64,000 nt of DNA from Thalassia testudinum (lineage: Eukaryota > Streptophyta > Magnoliopsida > Alismatales > Hydrocharitaceae), in contig JAZHRO010000013.1 of NCBI GenBank assembly GCA_037157565.1, positions 113,164,001 through 113,228,000 of the forward strand, written 5' to 3'. The notes below the pieces were generated by a model, which searched no databases, was not told where the DNA came from, and saw only the letters and a program-made list of their open reading frames with translations. Below, in pieces: positions 45,393-58,737 of the stretch (position 1 is its first letter; each line of letters starts with the position of its first letter). Both the position numbers and the translations under genes were made by a program.

Positions 45393-47040
45393 GAGCTCAC
45401 TACGTCCAGCCGATGGCGTAAAACTCAGCGCTTAACGGGAGGCAACCCGTCATTTTGAAAAACCCAAAACCTTTCTTGACATTCCCATGCTGAATTCATA
45501 TTGCACTTTAGGGTTCATCCAATAGAACTACCGACCCCACCTCAGGTACCCATACTCGAGCTTGAAATCATCCGCAACAGTCACCTCGACCCGTTCGCCC
45601 ACCCAAAACCTGTTCTAATGAATGAACTAAGCTGAACTCGAACCCACTTAATTTACATTAGGGACATTTCAAATCGTTGGCATGGGGGGGTATGAAAGTG
45701 CAAAACACCATGAAAGGCATCTCACAAGAAAATGTTTCATCAAAAAAATCACATATCACAAAAATACCAAAAAAATGAAAAAATTCTTGAAAAAGGACAA
45801 AAAAATTGAGAAGAGAGAAAATTTTGAGGGCATATCAAATCTTGAAGAGAAAAAGGGGGAAAAGTAAAAAATGTCAAAAAGGAGCACAAGTTGAAAAGAA
45901 AAAGAAAAGAGATAGTCATTAGTAGGAAATTAAGGAATCAGCTAAGTTCTAGACCATATCAAAAAAAAGAAAATGAAAGAAGCAAAAAATGCTAATGAAA
46001 CACACAAGAGATTAGTAGGGACGCTGATGTTAGGCCTCTTGGGCTATACTCTTAGGCTTAAAAATTCAAGTATCTATTATGATCTAGATAATCCTCAAGA
46101 GGTTGGAGATAATGCGAAGCTTAAGTATTAGGTCTAAGGCTTAGGGAGTATTCGGCCTCGTTAACTAGCCTCTGGTTTGCAGGACTCGGTAACCTAAGCA
46201 CCCCAATCCACACATAGTCTGGTTCAGTGCGCATAAGTATCAAAATCACGCAAATGCATTTCAATTATTCTGAAAAAGTCACCTAGATTAGGGGCGGCTG
46301 ATCAACACAAGTTGATTTGGATGAGTTCCCGATGCGGAGAGGTGGGAAATTCCCCTCGAAGATGCGCAATAACATATCGTCTCCTCAGTTTTTGTCTCCT
46401 AGGATATCTACACATCCTACCAGAGGCATGTAAGCACCCTGTGCTGGTTCAGATGCCATGGGTAGCATTATCATGAAATGTCGATTGCCAGGGTCTGGAT
46501 TTAGCTACGGAATGCCATGGGCGGGAATATCTCGAAAGCCAGGGTTCTGGGGATCGCCATGGGTGATGCTATCCTAAAGCATCGATTGCCAGGGACCCTT
46601 CGAGGATTGATAATGGGGCCTAGGAATCCGATACAGACCGTGTTGTGAAGCTAATCCGAAGCTAGAAATAAAAGGAAAAGAGAGAGAAAACTCTCCAAAG
46701 AATGAAAATTCCTCTATCTCTCTTATAAAAATGCATTGCAAACTGAATTAAGGCTAAAATATGTTACAAGCACGGGTGCTTTAACTGCAGAGTTCAACGA
46801 ACCTTAGGATAGTTCCTGTGGGCCTTAAAAACCTTCGCGGCAGACTGAGGCTAGAGCTGGTCAGGTCCAGATCTTGGTTGGTACTTGAGTACCTCTAGAA
46901 CTACTATTGGCATTCTAACCTAATCTACAGAAGAAAGCACACAGCACAATTTTGTGCATCAAAAAGATTACATGGTCTAGAATCAAAGTTAAAGCCTTAA
47001 AATTTTGCTAAGGGACTAGCAAAAGTTAGGCATGGGGGTA
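45393..47040 (+). mobile_element. Post-pol 3' region of left Athila-like unit
   Basis: Non-coding 1.65 kb homologous to 58,738-60,385 and, in reverse, to 531-2,070. Contains the hairpin at 45,435-45,450, a first purine tract CATGGGGGGG near 45,680, an A-rich stretch (45,710-45,990), the triplicated units (46,453-46,594) and the final PPT before 47,041. No env-like ORF is found. Confidence 0.82.
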
Positions 47041-50000
47041 TGATAAAAACACCATCATGAGCCCTGACTAGCTCATTTTGACCCAATGAAGAGAATAAAT
47101 GCTCCTACATAATGGTAGAACTTGAATAGGTTATGTTAATATGCTGAAATTATTGTTGAAGTTACTATAGTGGGTTAACCTAAATCGAGTCTAACCATCT
47201 TTCACAAAATTTTTTAACCTAGCCTACTTAATTTTATCTTGGTCAGTTTTAGGCCTAGGGTCGATCTAAGGGAGGCAGCAATTAAAGGTGATGAAGTTTC
47301 TACGCCTTTCCTAAAATGTATCTCTTCCGTGCGTTTATTATGTTTTTGATTTTTTTTCTATTTAAGATTTTCTTGTTGATAATATTGTCCTTGAGGCACA
47401 CCCTCAAAATTAGGTTCTTGGCTTTGAGCCAAATTGTTTTTGGCTTTGAGCCAACTTAGGGTTTCCAAGAAAAACTGATCCTACTATTCACAAGACTGAG
47501 TACCTGCATGACAAGAATTATCTTTTCTCTTTTACTCTTTTTCTTTATCTTTTTAATAGTAGGAAACAAAAGAGAAATAAAAACAAGTTACATTGCTTAT
47601 AGAGAAAGGAATACTTAGGTTAATATAATAAATACAGTCTCTATATATATAGATATGTATATATTATATATATAGGGGTGGAGGTGGAAGTGGAAATGGA
47701 GTGTAGCACAGTGTCGAGTTGGTTCATGTCTAGTAAGACGCAACCAACAAGACGAAGTGCCGTGTAGGGTGTGGGGCGGATGTGTGGGTGTGTGTGCGGA
47801 GGTGCTTTCTTTGCACGGGTATCAGGGAATATCAGCAACTGGTGTAGATTTTCCCGCAATATGATGCGCAGTGGAGTGACTAGTGTAAGGGCGTATGGAT
47901 ACAAGTAGGTGATGTGTATGTAAATATATATATATGTACATATATAGATAGGGTTATAACTATACAGGTATATATGTAGTTGTGTATATATATATAGATA
48001 TATATTTATGTGTATATATATTTATAAATATATATATATATATTTATAACTATATATATATATATAGTAATATATGTATATAGATATGTATATGTATATA
48101 TGTATATAGATATATTTGTATAAGTATCTATGTATATAGATATATATAGATATATATGTATACATGTATGTATATATATATATGTGTGTATATATATATT
48201 TATGCATATATGTGAGTGGATATATAAATATATATGTGTGTAGGCGTGAGTTTATAAGGGTGTGTGTGTGTGTACAAGTGTGTGTGAGAGAGTACACGTG
48301 AGTGTGTACAAGTGAGTGTGTGTGTGCGTACACTGGCGGGTGAGTTTGAGAGAGAGGGCGAAGTTAAGTCGTCTGGCGGGCGCAGGCGACGTCTGGCGGA
48401 CAGGGCACGCGCAGGTGCATAAGGGATGCACACGGGTGCTGGAGGGAGCGCCTGCGCTTGTCTCTCGTGCGTGGGTGGGTGCGGGAGTGCAGCGCTCTGC
48501 GTAGCACAGCGCATAGCGCTGCGGGCGGGAGTGAGTGCGGGTGCGGGCGTAGACACGGGTGACCGGCTGGAGCAGGTAGCAGGCGAAGAGAGAGTGTTGT
48601 GCCACCAGCTAAGTGAGAAACTAGCCAGTGGCTACAGTGTCGCGCTGGGAGGCGTGAACAGTGGCTACAGTGCTGCGTAGAGCGAGCGACCGGTAGTTGC
48701 CGATTCTGCGTGCACGGGCACGCTGGGAAGCGCCTGCCCGTGCGGGAAGAGCTCACGGAGGTCTGCTGGCGTGCGTGCGGTGGCCTGCACTGCTTCAGGC
48801 AGCCGTTGCTGCTGATGGAGCTTCTGAGCTTGAAGCTCTGGCAATGGCGAAGAGGGCGTTCAGCGGTGAAATCAAATGGTGAAACCACCATACCCACTTG
48901 CTTACGAAGGAGCTGGGCAGTGGTGGAACTCACAGTGGTGGTCGTGGGACCACTGTGAGCATTCTCCTGCCCGTAGTGTGTCTCTTCAGTGAGAAGAGAT
49001 ACTACGTATGGAGAGGGAGAGGGGAGGGGGTTGGCTTGACTGTGAATGAAGGTATCTGTATGTGGTGTGTGTTTCTGCCCCGGCACAAGGGAGAGGGCAA
49101 GGCTTTTTAAAGAAGGAGCATGCCACAGCCATGCTGCTGGCATTGCATGTCCAGCCATGCTGCTGGCAAAGGAGTGGCGCGAAGAGGCGCATGCCCCATG
49201 CCCTGCAGCCGTGCGAGGGAGAAGAATTCAAAGTCAAAATAAAAAAATGAAAATGGTGAATTTACAATGCAGCCCTTGATGAAGATGTTAATTAGATGGC
49301 CAATTATTCGGATTCTCCTCCCCTCTCAATAAATGCATGCATGTGCTTATTTACAAATGCAGCTATAGCTACATAAGATGCAATGGCAGTGCTAGGAAAT
49401 AACACAAGATGGCATAATTACTAGTGTATCTTTTTTGTGCAATCACATAACCAACTGAAGGTCCTAATTCACTGCATAACCTTTCTGAGAGAAAAATAGG
49501 AAACAAGGGGTAAAATTGTAATTTTACCATTACAGTACAACAACGAGTTTTCTCAAGGGCTAAACAAATGTCAAAGGATCTTAATAAAATAATAAGTGGG
49601 TTGGATCAGCCAGAAAAGAGTTTTTGTGTGTACCCTGTGAATTAAATGACTTCTTGAAAGCCTAAAATAGACCAACTTGATTAACCAAGGCTCTGATCGG
49701 AATAAATTCACCTAAACCCTCTAAAAATCATATAAAGATTTTATTTAGGATTTAGAACTTTCAATTTGGCCATTGGAACCCATCTTGACCTAGAATGGGT
49801 CTCAAACAGATATTTTCCCTAAATTAGATTTTTGCATAAATTTCCCAGTCAAACATAGTCAAACCCAAAATCCAACTTCACCATTGGATTGCTTAGGTCC
49901 AAATTAGGTTTGTACCAAAATTTGGACCCAAGTTGAGTTTGCCTTGACCTAGTTTGCAAAAAGGTCCAACCTGATTACATTTGTACCCTTATCTTTCGAA

Positions 50001-52085
50001 AACCTTTGCAAAAGGCCCCCTATCTTCTTCATCATCTTTGCAATTAGGTCCCTTCACCATTATAGCAGAGGAATCCTACTCCGGGGAGCTTTGGAAGGTG
50101 GTTTCTCCCTGATTTCTCAGAAAATCCCCTTCAAAATTGGAAGGGAGATTTTCTGAGAAAATCCCACCAATATGATCCCAGTTTGATGCCCTAATTTCTT
50201 CCCAATCTCTCATGCGAATGCATGAGAGATTTGGGTCTATTTTGAGTTTCTTTCTCCAACAAGCATGCCTTGCTTGGAAGCATGGCTTCCAAGCACAATT
50301 CCCCCTCTAGAGGTCTATTTAAGTAGCCCCAGATCCATCCTCATTCCCCAAGCTTGAATTCGACCGGAGACCCTTTCAAATTCTTCTCTCCTCCTCCTGC
50401 TGATTCGCTCATCAAGCTTTGGCGACCTTCCCTACTCTCCCTCATCGTCTGACCACAATCCAGTGCCAAGCTCTTCCTCCTCGCTTTCGTCCGCGTCGCG
50501 CAGCACTCGCCGACGCCCGTGTCTCCCCTTCATCCTCGCCGACCGTATCTCTCTGAGCACCTTCGACTCCAGCGTCGGTAGTACGCGTCCGATGGCATCT
50601 TCATCTCCTCTTCGTCTCCCAACACCCTAGCTAAGTTCTCTTTTCCCTCTACTTTCTTCTCCACTCTCTATTTCTCAAAATCAACCACTACCAACCTCCA
50701 TCTCCTTCATCTCCGGCCACCACCTCTGGTGAGGCCGCTCCACCTCTATAAGCCATCCCATCCCTCGCTGACCAGCCCATAAGCTTCCCCTCATGCCACT
50801 GAACATTTCCCCCCACTTAACACACCACTCCACTCACTCACGACCTCACCGAACACACCCACACCTTCGCACACAGTGAGCCCTAGGCACGCTTGCACAG
50901 ACGCCCCCACGACACGCCAACCACCCCAGCACATTCACCGTGCCTCAACGACGCTTCCTGAGCAATTTGATGTGGCCGCGAGGTTGTCTTTTTGATTTCA
51001 GGTAGCAAGTGTCATCCGCCATTGGTGACCAAACGTGAAGCAAGCTTGAGGTCGCTCCAGGCTTTGCTAAATCCAGACCCCTATCCCAGATTGCGTAGAA
51101 GACACACACGCACGAATCCATGATATCAATTGGAGTCAAAGACCATAGCAGTGCTGCAATTGGGAGCCTTGTCTCTGCCACAGGCATGCTCGAAGAAAGG
51201 TGGGTGGATAGTCCCACCTCAGATATGAAAGAACGCCTGTACCAGAATAAATTGAAAAGGTGTTATCATGTTATCGCCTCATAACCACGGGGTGAGGTCC
51301 CACTCACCCTTCACTGGTCTCATCCGTGGCACTGCCCACGTGAACCTGGCTGACCTGACCCGACCTGCACTCGTCGCACACCATCGCACACCGGTGGGCC
51401 TGGTCGCGGGTACGTACCTGACCCGATTACCCGAATACATGTGGTTCTGGGAGAGTGGAACCTAAGAGAGAAAGAGAGGAGAGTTGCACGCGGGTAGGGG
51501 GTAGGTTTTGTTGCAGGCTGAAGAAGAGAAGCTAAGTTGAAGAAGAAGAAGGAGAAGGTAAGGATGAAGAGAAGCTAAGGACCACGGCAGGCAGAGAAGG
51601 AAGAAGAAGACAGAAGCCAAAGGCAAAGAGAAAGAAGAGGAGTAGAAGCAGAAGAAGGAAGGCAAAAAGGTAGAAAGCTCGCAAAGGCAAAATAAGAAGG
51701 GAGGAGAAGACAAAGAAGAGGAAGTAGCAGAGAAAGAAGAGAAGGAATAGAAGCAGAAGAAAGAAGAAATCAGAAGAGCACTGTAACATCATTTTAAGTT
51801 GTCTGATTTACAAATCAGATGTCCAATTTTTAATTCATATTCATATACATTGAGTTCTTTAGTATTTGTGATCTACATTGCCATTTACTCCCATATTGTT
51901 GCACTCTGATATTATTGCATATTCTTTTAAATTCTGGATTGTGATCTTGATTTCTAACCACCAATTTGCTCCCTGTGTTTGACCTCGGACTTCAAATTCT
52001 AGTAATAAAATTATAACTGTTTTGAACGCTTTTTCAGCTGTACTACAACGCAACTCTTTTAAAACCCGATTTAGCATCCCAAACA
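47041..52085 (+). repeat. Shared middle LTR of tandem Athila-like array (interrupted by H)
   Basis: It follows a PPT (47,031-47,040) and precedes a PBS (52,089), so it is both the 3' LTR of the left unit and the 5' LTR of the right unit. Without solo LTR H it is about 2.71 kb, matching the LTR length of Ana. Landmarks: TATA-like CTATTTAAG near 50,312-50,320, a GAA-rich tract 51,530-51,780, a U5 word TGTGTTTGACCTCGGAC near 51,977, and end CCCAAACA. Confidence 0.85.
47113..49445 (+). mobile_element. Solo LTR H, 2,333 bp, TSD CATAA
   Basis: Starts TGGTAGAACTTG, ends TTGTGCAATCA, flanked by CATAA at 47,108-47,112 and 49,446-49,450. The host LTR is restored when it is removed (compare 42,680-42,700). 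Contains (TA)n and (TG)n low-complexity sequence 47,640-48,330 and GC-rich sequence 48,340-48,880. Frames on both strands at 48.0-49.2 kb follow these biases and are not accepted as genes. Its first 155 bp also occur at 60,458-60,612 at the same site. Confidence 0.9.
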
Positions 52086-52990
52086 TTTTGGCACCATTGC
52101 CGGGGCGCAACGGCCGATTTAGAATTCTTGATTACAATTTCTGAGTTGGTACTAACTTGCTATATCTCTTGTTTGTGGTTGTTTCAGGGGAGAAGATTCA
52201 AAGAAAGACAGCCACGCATCAAACACACCAAGGGCAGGTAATTTCTGATTACCCTTTCTCTCTTAAGCCCCTCATTCTGAAAAGGAAGAAAAGAAGACAA
52301 AATCAATTATGGCTACTTGCTTTCCATTCTTAGCTAATCCATCAAGTTGCCTGATTTGATTTCAACAACAAAATTGATTTGTTCACCCATTTAAGGTAAC
52401 TAGGGCTACCACTTTCTTGTTTGAGCCCTAAATACCACATTTGGCAAACTCAATTGGACCAAAATTAGAGACAATTAAAGATTTCAATTTAGGGTTTTAG
52501 AGACACACCTGCATAAGCAAGAATCAACTTTCCAAAATGATGTGTGCCTAAGCCTTGGTTGAAGTGATTTATTCAAGCAAACCCTAAAATTCAGGCTCTT
52601 AATCTCACTTGAATCCTAAAAGAAGGGACCAAAAACTTCTCAAAGGACAAATAGGTGAAATTGACCCACCTTATTGGGTCAACCAACCGTGAAATTAGGT
52701 CACTTGTTGCACTCAATACATCTAAAGTTCAATTAAAATCTTAAGCACCCTTGCTCTTAATTAAAACTGGTAGACTTAAGAGGTCAGGTCCCCATTCTAG
52801 TCTACCTGGAACATCAGTGACAAGAGAGGTCAGGTGGGGGAAACCCTGTAACTCGTGGGGGCTCTCTACCGTGTAGGGGTCTTTGCGGGACTCTCCCTCC
52901 CTGGCTGCCCAGGTATTTCTCAGGTGGACGGCTTTCTGACTAAGGGGCATCATCCACCCCAAACCTCTATAGTCATCCAAATTTTTTACG
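52086..52990 (+). mobile_element. PBS and 5' leader of right Athila-like element
   Basis: PBS TGGCACCATTGCCGGGG at 52,089-52,105, a tRNA-Asp-type site with two changes. The leader is non-coding; its last 200 bases (52,780-52,985) are the conserved block also found in Ana. Confidence 0.8.
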
Positions 52991-53118
52991 TGTCTTGATT
53001 GGGTCCATCACATTCTGCTCTCATCCAAACCATCGGTGCATGTTTAGTAGGAGGTCCTTAAGACCATCCTTGAGGCCTCCTTTAGTTATTCACTCTCGTC
53101 GAGGCCAAGCCTCGATTT

Positions 53119-54860
53119 CCATGCTTGTGCAGCAACCCCATCACATAGACATCTCCTCTGATTCATCTGAACCCAATTCTCCTTCTTCCATTATCATGGC
53201 ACAACCCGTAGAAGAAGAGAATAACCTTGAGAACCAACTTCAGCACCTTAATGATTTATTACAATCCTTTGTGAATCCACCGCAGCATCCTATGATGCGA
53301 GATCACTACAATCCTGCTACGGTGCGATCGAACCTCGAGTCCAAATCCTGACTGGATGTCCTGATTTTGAACTCAAGCCCAATATGATTCATGCTATTCC
53401 AAAATTTCATGGGCTTAATTCCAAGGATCCTTTCTAGTACATCAAACAACTCAAGCATCTAGTCCATACCTTCTGGTCAGATGTCCAAAATCGGGATATT
53501 CTTCTCGTGAAGATGTTCTCCTTCTCTCTCATGGACAAATCAACTCACTGGTATCAGACTCAAACGCGTCCAATCAACACATGGGTTGAACTACAATCCG
53601 AGTTTCTAAAAAAGTTCTTCCCAGTTGGTCGGACGAATGCCTTATGACACCAGATCACACACTTCACCCAACAACCTGGAGAGCCACTTCATGAAGCATG
53701 GGACCATTTCCTGGATCTCATGCGAAAGTACCCCCAACACGGAGTTCCTAAATGAAAACAAGTCTAGTCATTTTACCAGGGACTCCATGAAGATATTCGC
53801 TTATGCGTCAATGCAACTTGCGGAGGAAATATCATGGGTCAACACGAAGACACTGTGTGGGAGATTCTCGAGAATATGTGTGAGAACTCCATCAATAATG
53901 ACTCCATGGGCTTATTCAATCGGACGAATGCTTGCGCATCGACGAATCCAAGGGGAGCACATGAGATGCAGGGCCTGTCCAGATCAGTCGACTTGGAATT
54001 GATGGCCAGCCATTTGGACAAGGTCTCTATCATTGAGAAGAAGGTGGATGAGCTAACTCGACATCTACAGTGAGCCACCTCTGCACAAAACCCATTTGCA
54101 CAGCCGCCCTCTGGGAGGGAAGCTATGCATAACATCTATCATCGATCTTCTTAGGGGATGGACCCGTATGCACCCGGGTCTGACTCTAGGATCGGAAAAA
54201 ACTTTGATCCTGCCTACTCTAGTTGGGGGAACTATGAACCCTCGTACTCTGACTTTTCTGAGGTTTCTCAGACTTGCGAGGACCTCAACGCCATCCAGAA
54301 TGACCTATTCTCTAATACCTATAACCCTGGATGGCAGAATCATCCCAATTTTCTGTGAGCAGGAAACAATCAGAATCAAAGACCACCATATCAACCCCGT
54401 CTACAAGCTCCTCGTCCATTTCAGCCGCCTCAGTCTCAGCCCAACCCCACCTATCAATCCGGGCCAACTAAGACAGATCAAATGACTCTTATCCTTCAGA
54501 CTCTGGCTGACATTCAGAAGACGAATGCAGCTATGCAGAAACAGCACAAAGACGAGATCACAAAGGTTTGCAATCAACTCGCCCAGATGGTGAATTCCCG
54601 CCAACCTAGCACACTCCCTTCGCAACCTTTATCGAATCCAAATAATGTGCCGAACCAGAGGCGCGTTATCAACCCAAATTCGGGCCATGCCCACATGATT
54701 TATTAGGCCCCTTCTGCTCCATCGCCTGACGGGATGAAATCTTCGACATCATACTCGGGATTTCAGCAGCAGCCACATATTTTACCGACACCGAACCAGA
54801 ACCAGGCAGGACTAAATTCAGTAACAACCCGTAGTGGCAAAACAACACATGACACACCTT
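53119..54860 (+). pseudogene. Athila-like gag (broken)
   Basis: Starts at an ATG near 53,119 (MLVQQPHHIDISSDSSEP). The capsid region reads IPKFHGLNSKDPF, WVELQSEFLKKFFPVGRT and GEPLHEAWDHFLDLMRKYP, which is diagnostic of Athila-type Gag, and the end has VTTRSGK, typical of the Gag-protease border in this lineage. Frame changes near 53,345, 53,630 and 53,840 and stops near 53,438, 53,754, 54,072, 54,153, 54,357, 54,704 and 54,860. Gln/Pro-rich segment 54,360-54,480. Confidence 0.82.
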
Positions 54861-55119
54861 AACCAAGCCACTTTCAACCTAGTAGTAACCCAAACCCTAG
54901 GATAGTTATCCAGGATACCCTTGTCCCAGATCAAGAACCTAGACCTACTCTAGAGGAACCATCCAAGGTTCCATTTCTCGAGGCTTCGACCAAGGGAAAG
55001 AGGACAACCAAACCCGTGGCACCTGAGGAGGATCTAGTCAAGCTCTTTGAATAGGTCCATATAAACATCCCCTTGATGGATGTAATTCTCCACGTACCGG
55101 CTTACGCATGATTTCTAAA

Positions 55120-55903
55120 AGACGTGTGTACACCTAAGCGTAAGCCGCGAACCAAAAGTGGGAGGCCAATCGTATTGTCAGAGCAAGCTAGCTCTGTAAT
55201 TTTAAGCAAACTCCCACCTAAGGCGAAAGACCCAGGTACTCCCCTGATTTCCTGTACAATCGGTGATATCCAATTTGATAGAGCTTTGTTGGATCTAGGA
55301 GCCTCCATAAACCTAATACCTGCATCCCTACTTGACCATCTTGAGGAATCTGTGCTCAAACCAACAGAGGTGACATTACAGTTGGCTGATCGATCTATTA
55401 AGTCACCTAAAGGAGTTCTTGAGGATGTCATTGTTAGGGTTTAGGATTTCTATTTCCCGGTGGACTTTGTAGTCTTGGATATGGATGCTCCAGAAAATCT
55501 AAGGGATACACCGATCATATTAGGGAGACCCTTTCTGGCCACTGCTAGGGCCAACATAAATTGTGAGGAGGGCCAAATTGAACTAAAATTTGGGAACCAA
55601 ACACTAAAGATTGACATTTTTAAGGCCCAACAAGGGATTAATTGCGGTGTTATAGAACAAATATATGATATCAAGGTTGTGGTTGATGATCCATATATTG
55701 AGGAAAACTTGACTACATTTGATCAACCACAAGAGGATCAAAACCTGCAATCAAAGGAGTCCGAACTTGACTTAGACACACCCATCACTCCTCCCCTTGC
55801 TCCTGACACACACCCTGAACCACCTGCTGCTGCTGATAACCCTATTTTGGAACTCAAGCCTCTTCCTGAGCATCTTAAGTACATCTTTTTGGGTTCCAAT
55901 TAG
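55120..55903 (+). pseudogene. Athila-like aspartic protease region
   Basis: Protease core ALLDLGASINLIPASL (catalytic Asp of D-x-G-A near 55,287) followed by ILGRPFLATARANI, both standard in plant Ty3/gypsy proteases. The frame ends at TAG 55,442 and resumes from about 55,448 to 55,903 with an acidic, Pro-rich linker (PEPPAAADNP) before RT. Confidence 0.85.
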
Positions 55904-55959
55904 ATGTTTCTTGTGATTATCAACTCCTGACTCACACCTGATCAGGAATCCCATTTGAT

Positions 55960-56800
55960 TACTGTTCTCTAGCAACATCGAAGAGCCATTGGATGGACTC
56001 TCGATGATTTAACAGGCATCAGCCCCTTTTACTGCACACACCGCATCTATACTGAAGAGGGCACACGACCTTCTCGTGAAATGCAGAGATGTCTGAATCC
56101 TAATCTGCAGGAGGTCGTGAAAGAGGAGATCATCAAGTAGTTAGATGCTGGGATCATCTACCCGATCTCCGACAGACGGTGGGTGAGTCCAATCTAGGTT
56201 GTGCCTAAAAAGGCAGAACTCACCGTGGTGATGATTGAAGTCGGAGAAATCATACCGACCCGTGTGGCAAATTCGTGGAGAGTCTACATTGATTTCAAAA
56301 GACTCAATACCTCCACAAAGAAGGATCATTTCCCACTACTGTTTATTGATCAGATCCTCGAGAAACTAGCAAGAAATAGGTTTTTCTGCTTTTTGGACGG
56401 GTACTCCGGTTATAACTAGGTGGCAATCCACCCTGAGGACCATGAAAAGACCACTTTCACCTGCCCCTTCGAGACATACTCATTCCAAAGGATGCCTTTT
56501 GGTCTTTGCAATGCACCCGCTACTTTTCAGCGGTGCATGCTTGCCATATTCTCAGATATGGTAGGTGATTATCTGGAAGTCTTCATGGATGACTTTTCAA
56601 TATTTAGCGAATCATTTGACGATTGCCTCCAGCACTTGGTCCAGATCCTTAGGCAGTGCATTGACGTGGATCTGGTTCTTTCCTGGGAAAAGAGCCATTT
56701 CATGGTGCCTGAAGGAATTGTCTTGGGACATCTCATATCAGAAAAAGGCATCCAGGTCGATTGAGCCAAGGTGAATCTGATTTCCAAACTCCCTATGCCT
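55960..56800 (+). pseudogene. Athila-like reverse transcriptase (broken)
   Basis: RT of an Athila-like element: EEIIK then LDAGIIYPIS, RVYIDFKRLNTSTKKDHFPL, FFCFLDGYSGYN, MPFGLCNAPATFQRCM and catalytic VFMDDFSIF (DD near 56,587). FLGH follows near 56,840. Stops near 56,139, 56,195, 56,417 and 56,762. The equivalent first half is deleted in the left unit. Confidence 0.88.
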
Positions 56801-58737
56801 AGCTCGATCAAGGACATCCGATCTTTTCTGGGGCATGTCGATTTTTACCATTGATTCATTCTTGATTTCTCAAAGATCGTACGACTCCTGACCACTCCAC
56901 TATCTAAGGATGTTCCTTTCAAAATCTCCAAGGAATGCACTCAAGCATTTGAAATCCTACGTGATCAAGTTACTTAAACTCCAATCCTACAGTCCCCTGA
57001 TTAGTCTCAACCCTTTGAGATCATGTGTGATGCATCTGATTTCACTGTAGGAGTGGTACTTGGGCAAAAAATTGATGGGAAACCTGTGGTCATCTACTAC
57101 TCTAGCAAGACACTTGATAAGGCTTAGTGTAACTACACAGTTACAAAGAAAGAGCTGCTAGCCGTAGTATTTTCCCTGTAAAAGTTCAGATCATTTCCTC
57201 TGGGTTCCCGTGTTATCATTTACTCTGATTACATAGCTGTGAGGCATCTCCTTGTGAAGGAGGACGCAAAACCTTGATTAATTCGCTGGATCTTGCTATT
57301 GCAAGAGTTTGACCTCGAGATTAGTGACAAAGTCGGAAAACAGAATGTGGTAGCCGATCACTTGTCCCGCCTTCCTTCTGATATTATCGACCCTTCCGGA
57401 CCCATCACAGAACATTTTCCTGATGAGTACCTCTTGACTATCAGTATAGGGCTTCCATGGTTTGCTGATCTAGTAAACTACCTAGCATCACATTAGATCC
57501 CGTCCGATTGGCCGAAGGCCAAGAAAGACAAATTGCTTTCAGATGCCAAGTACTACTTTTGGGAAGACCCGTATCTTTTCTGCATCGTTGTTGATCAAAT
57601 CATTCGACGATGTGTCTCGGGAGTAGAAATTCAGGACATCTTATCCTTCTACAATGACTAGGCATGTGATGGACACTTCTCAGGTCATAAAACCACAGCG
57701 AAAGTCCTCCAGTGTGGCTTCTATTGGCCCATGATTTTCAAAGATGCAAACAATCACTGTAGGGCATGCAAGACCTTAGGCAACATGAGCCACCGTGATA
57801 TGATGCCCTTACAGTCGATTCTCTTATGCGAAATCTTCGGCGTCTGGGAGATTGATTTTATGGGACCCTTTCCTATTTCGGAAGACTTCGAGTACATTCT
57901 ACTCGCTGTTGACTACATGTCCAAAAGGATTGAAGCCATTCTGACCTGAACCAATGATCATAATGTAGTTATCAAATTCATTCATCAAAACTTCTTTTCA
58001 CGATTCGGGATTCCACGTGATATAATCTCTGATGGAGGGACCCATTTCACTAATGCTCAGTTTAGGTCACTGATGACCAAATACGGGGTATCACATCAAA
58101 TCTCTACTCCTTATCACCCCCAAACTAATGGTCTAGCTGAGCTATCAAATCAGAAGATCAAGAAAATCCTTCAGGTTACTGTTCGACCTGACAGGAAGGG
58201 CTAGTCATCCCGACTTTCGGAAGCTTTGTGGGCTTATAGGACCGCCCACAAAACCCAATTAGGTATGTCTCCCTTCATATTGGTGTATGAGAAGGCATGT
58301 CACCTCCCCATCAAATTGGAGCACAAACCCTATTGGGTAGTACGGACCTGCAACCTAAATCTTTCTAAGGTAGGAACCCACATGAAACTCCAAATGAGCG
58401 AGATCAATGAATTATGCCATGATGCGTATGAGAACTTGCAATTTTACAAAGAGAGGGTTAAGGCCTTTAACGACAAGCACATATCCAGAAAGATCTTCTA
58501 CCCTGGTCAAAAAGTCCTACTCTTTGATGCTAAGCTTAAACTGTTCCCAGGAAAACTCAGATCGAAATGGATCGGACCTTACCTCGTCTGACGAATCTTT
58601 GGAAATGGAGCCATCGAGATCAGTCCACTCAGCCACGATTCAAAACCTTTCATCGTGAATGGTCAGAAACTTAAACCGTTCATTGATCTTACCGACACAA
58701 ATTTGGCTGAGATATCCTTTACCCTCCATTCTCTGTG
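56801..58737 (+). pseudogene. Athila-like RNase H and integrase (broken)
   Basis: RNase H words FEIMCDASDF and YYSSKTLDKA; integrase [23 protein letters not shown] and GLAELSNQKIKKIL give the D, D, E residues; the C-terminal part has PGQKVLLFDAKLKLFPGKLRSKWIGPYLV and the frame closes at TGA near 58,737. At least ten stops, several where the left unit has CAG or TGG (for example LASH-stop here, LASHQ at 44,139). Roughly 93-95% identical to 43,241-45,392 by eye. Confidence 0.88.

Noticed and set aside
45682..45867. 61-aa Lys-rich frame, repeated at 59,022-59,213
   Set aside because: It comes from an A-rich segment of the Athila-like 3' region; the antisense version is seen at 1,635-1,817 and no coding constraint is evident.
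48022..49158. Long minus-strand frames including one of 264 aa
   Set aside because: They lie in the low-complexity and GC-rich parts of solo LTR H, overlap frames on the other strand, and show no domain or codon pattern of a gene.
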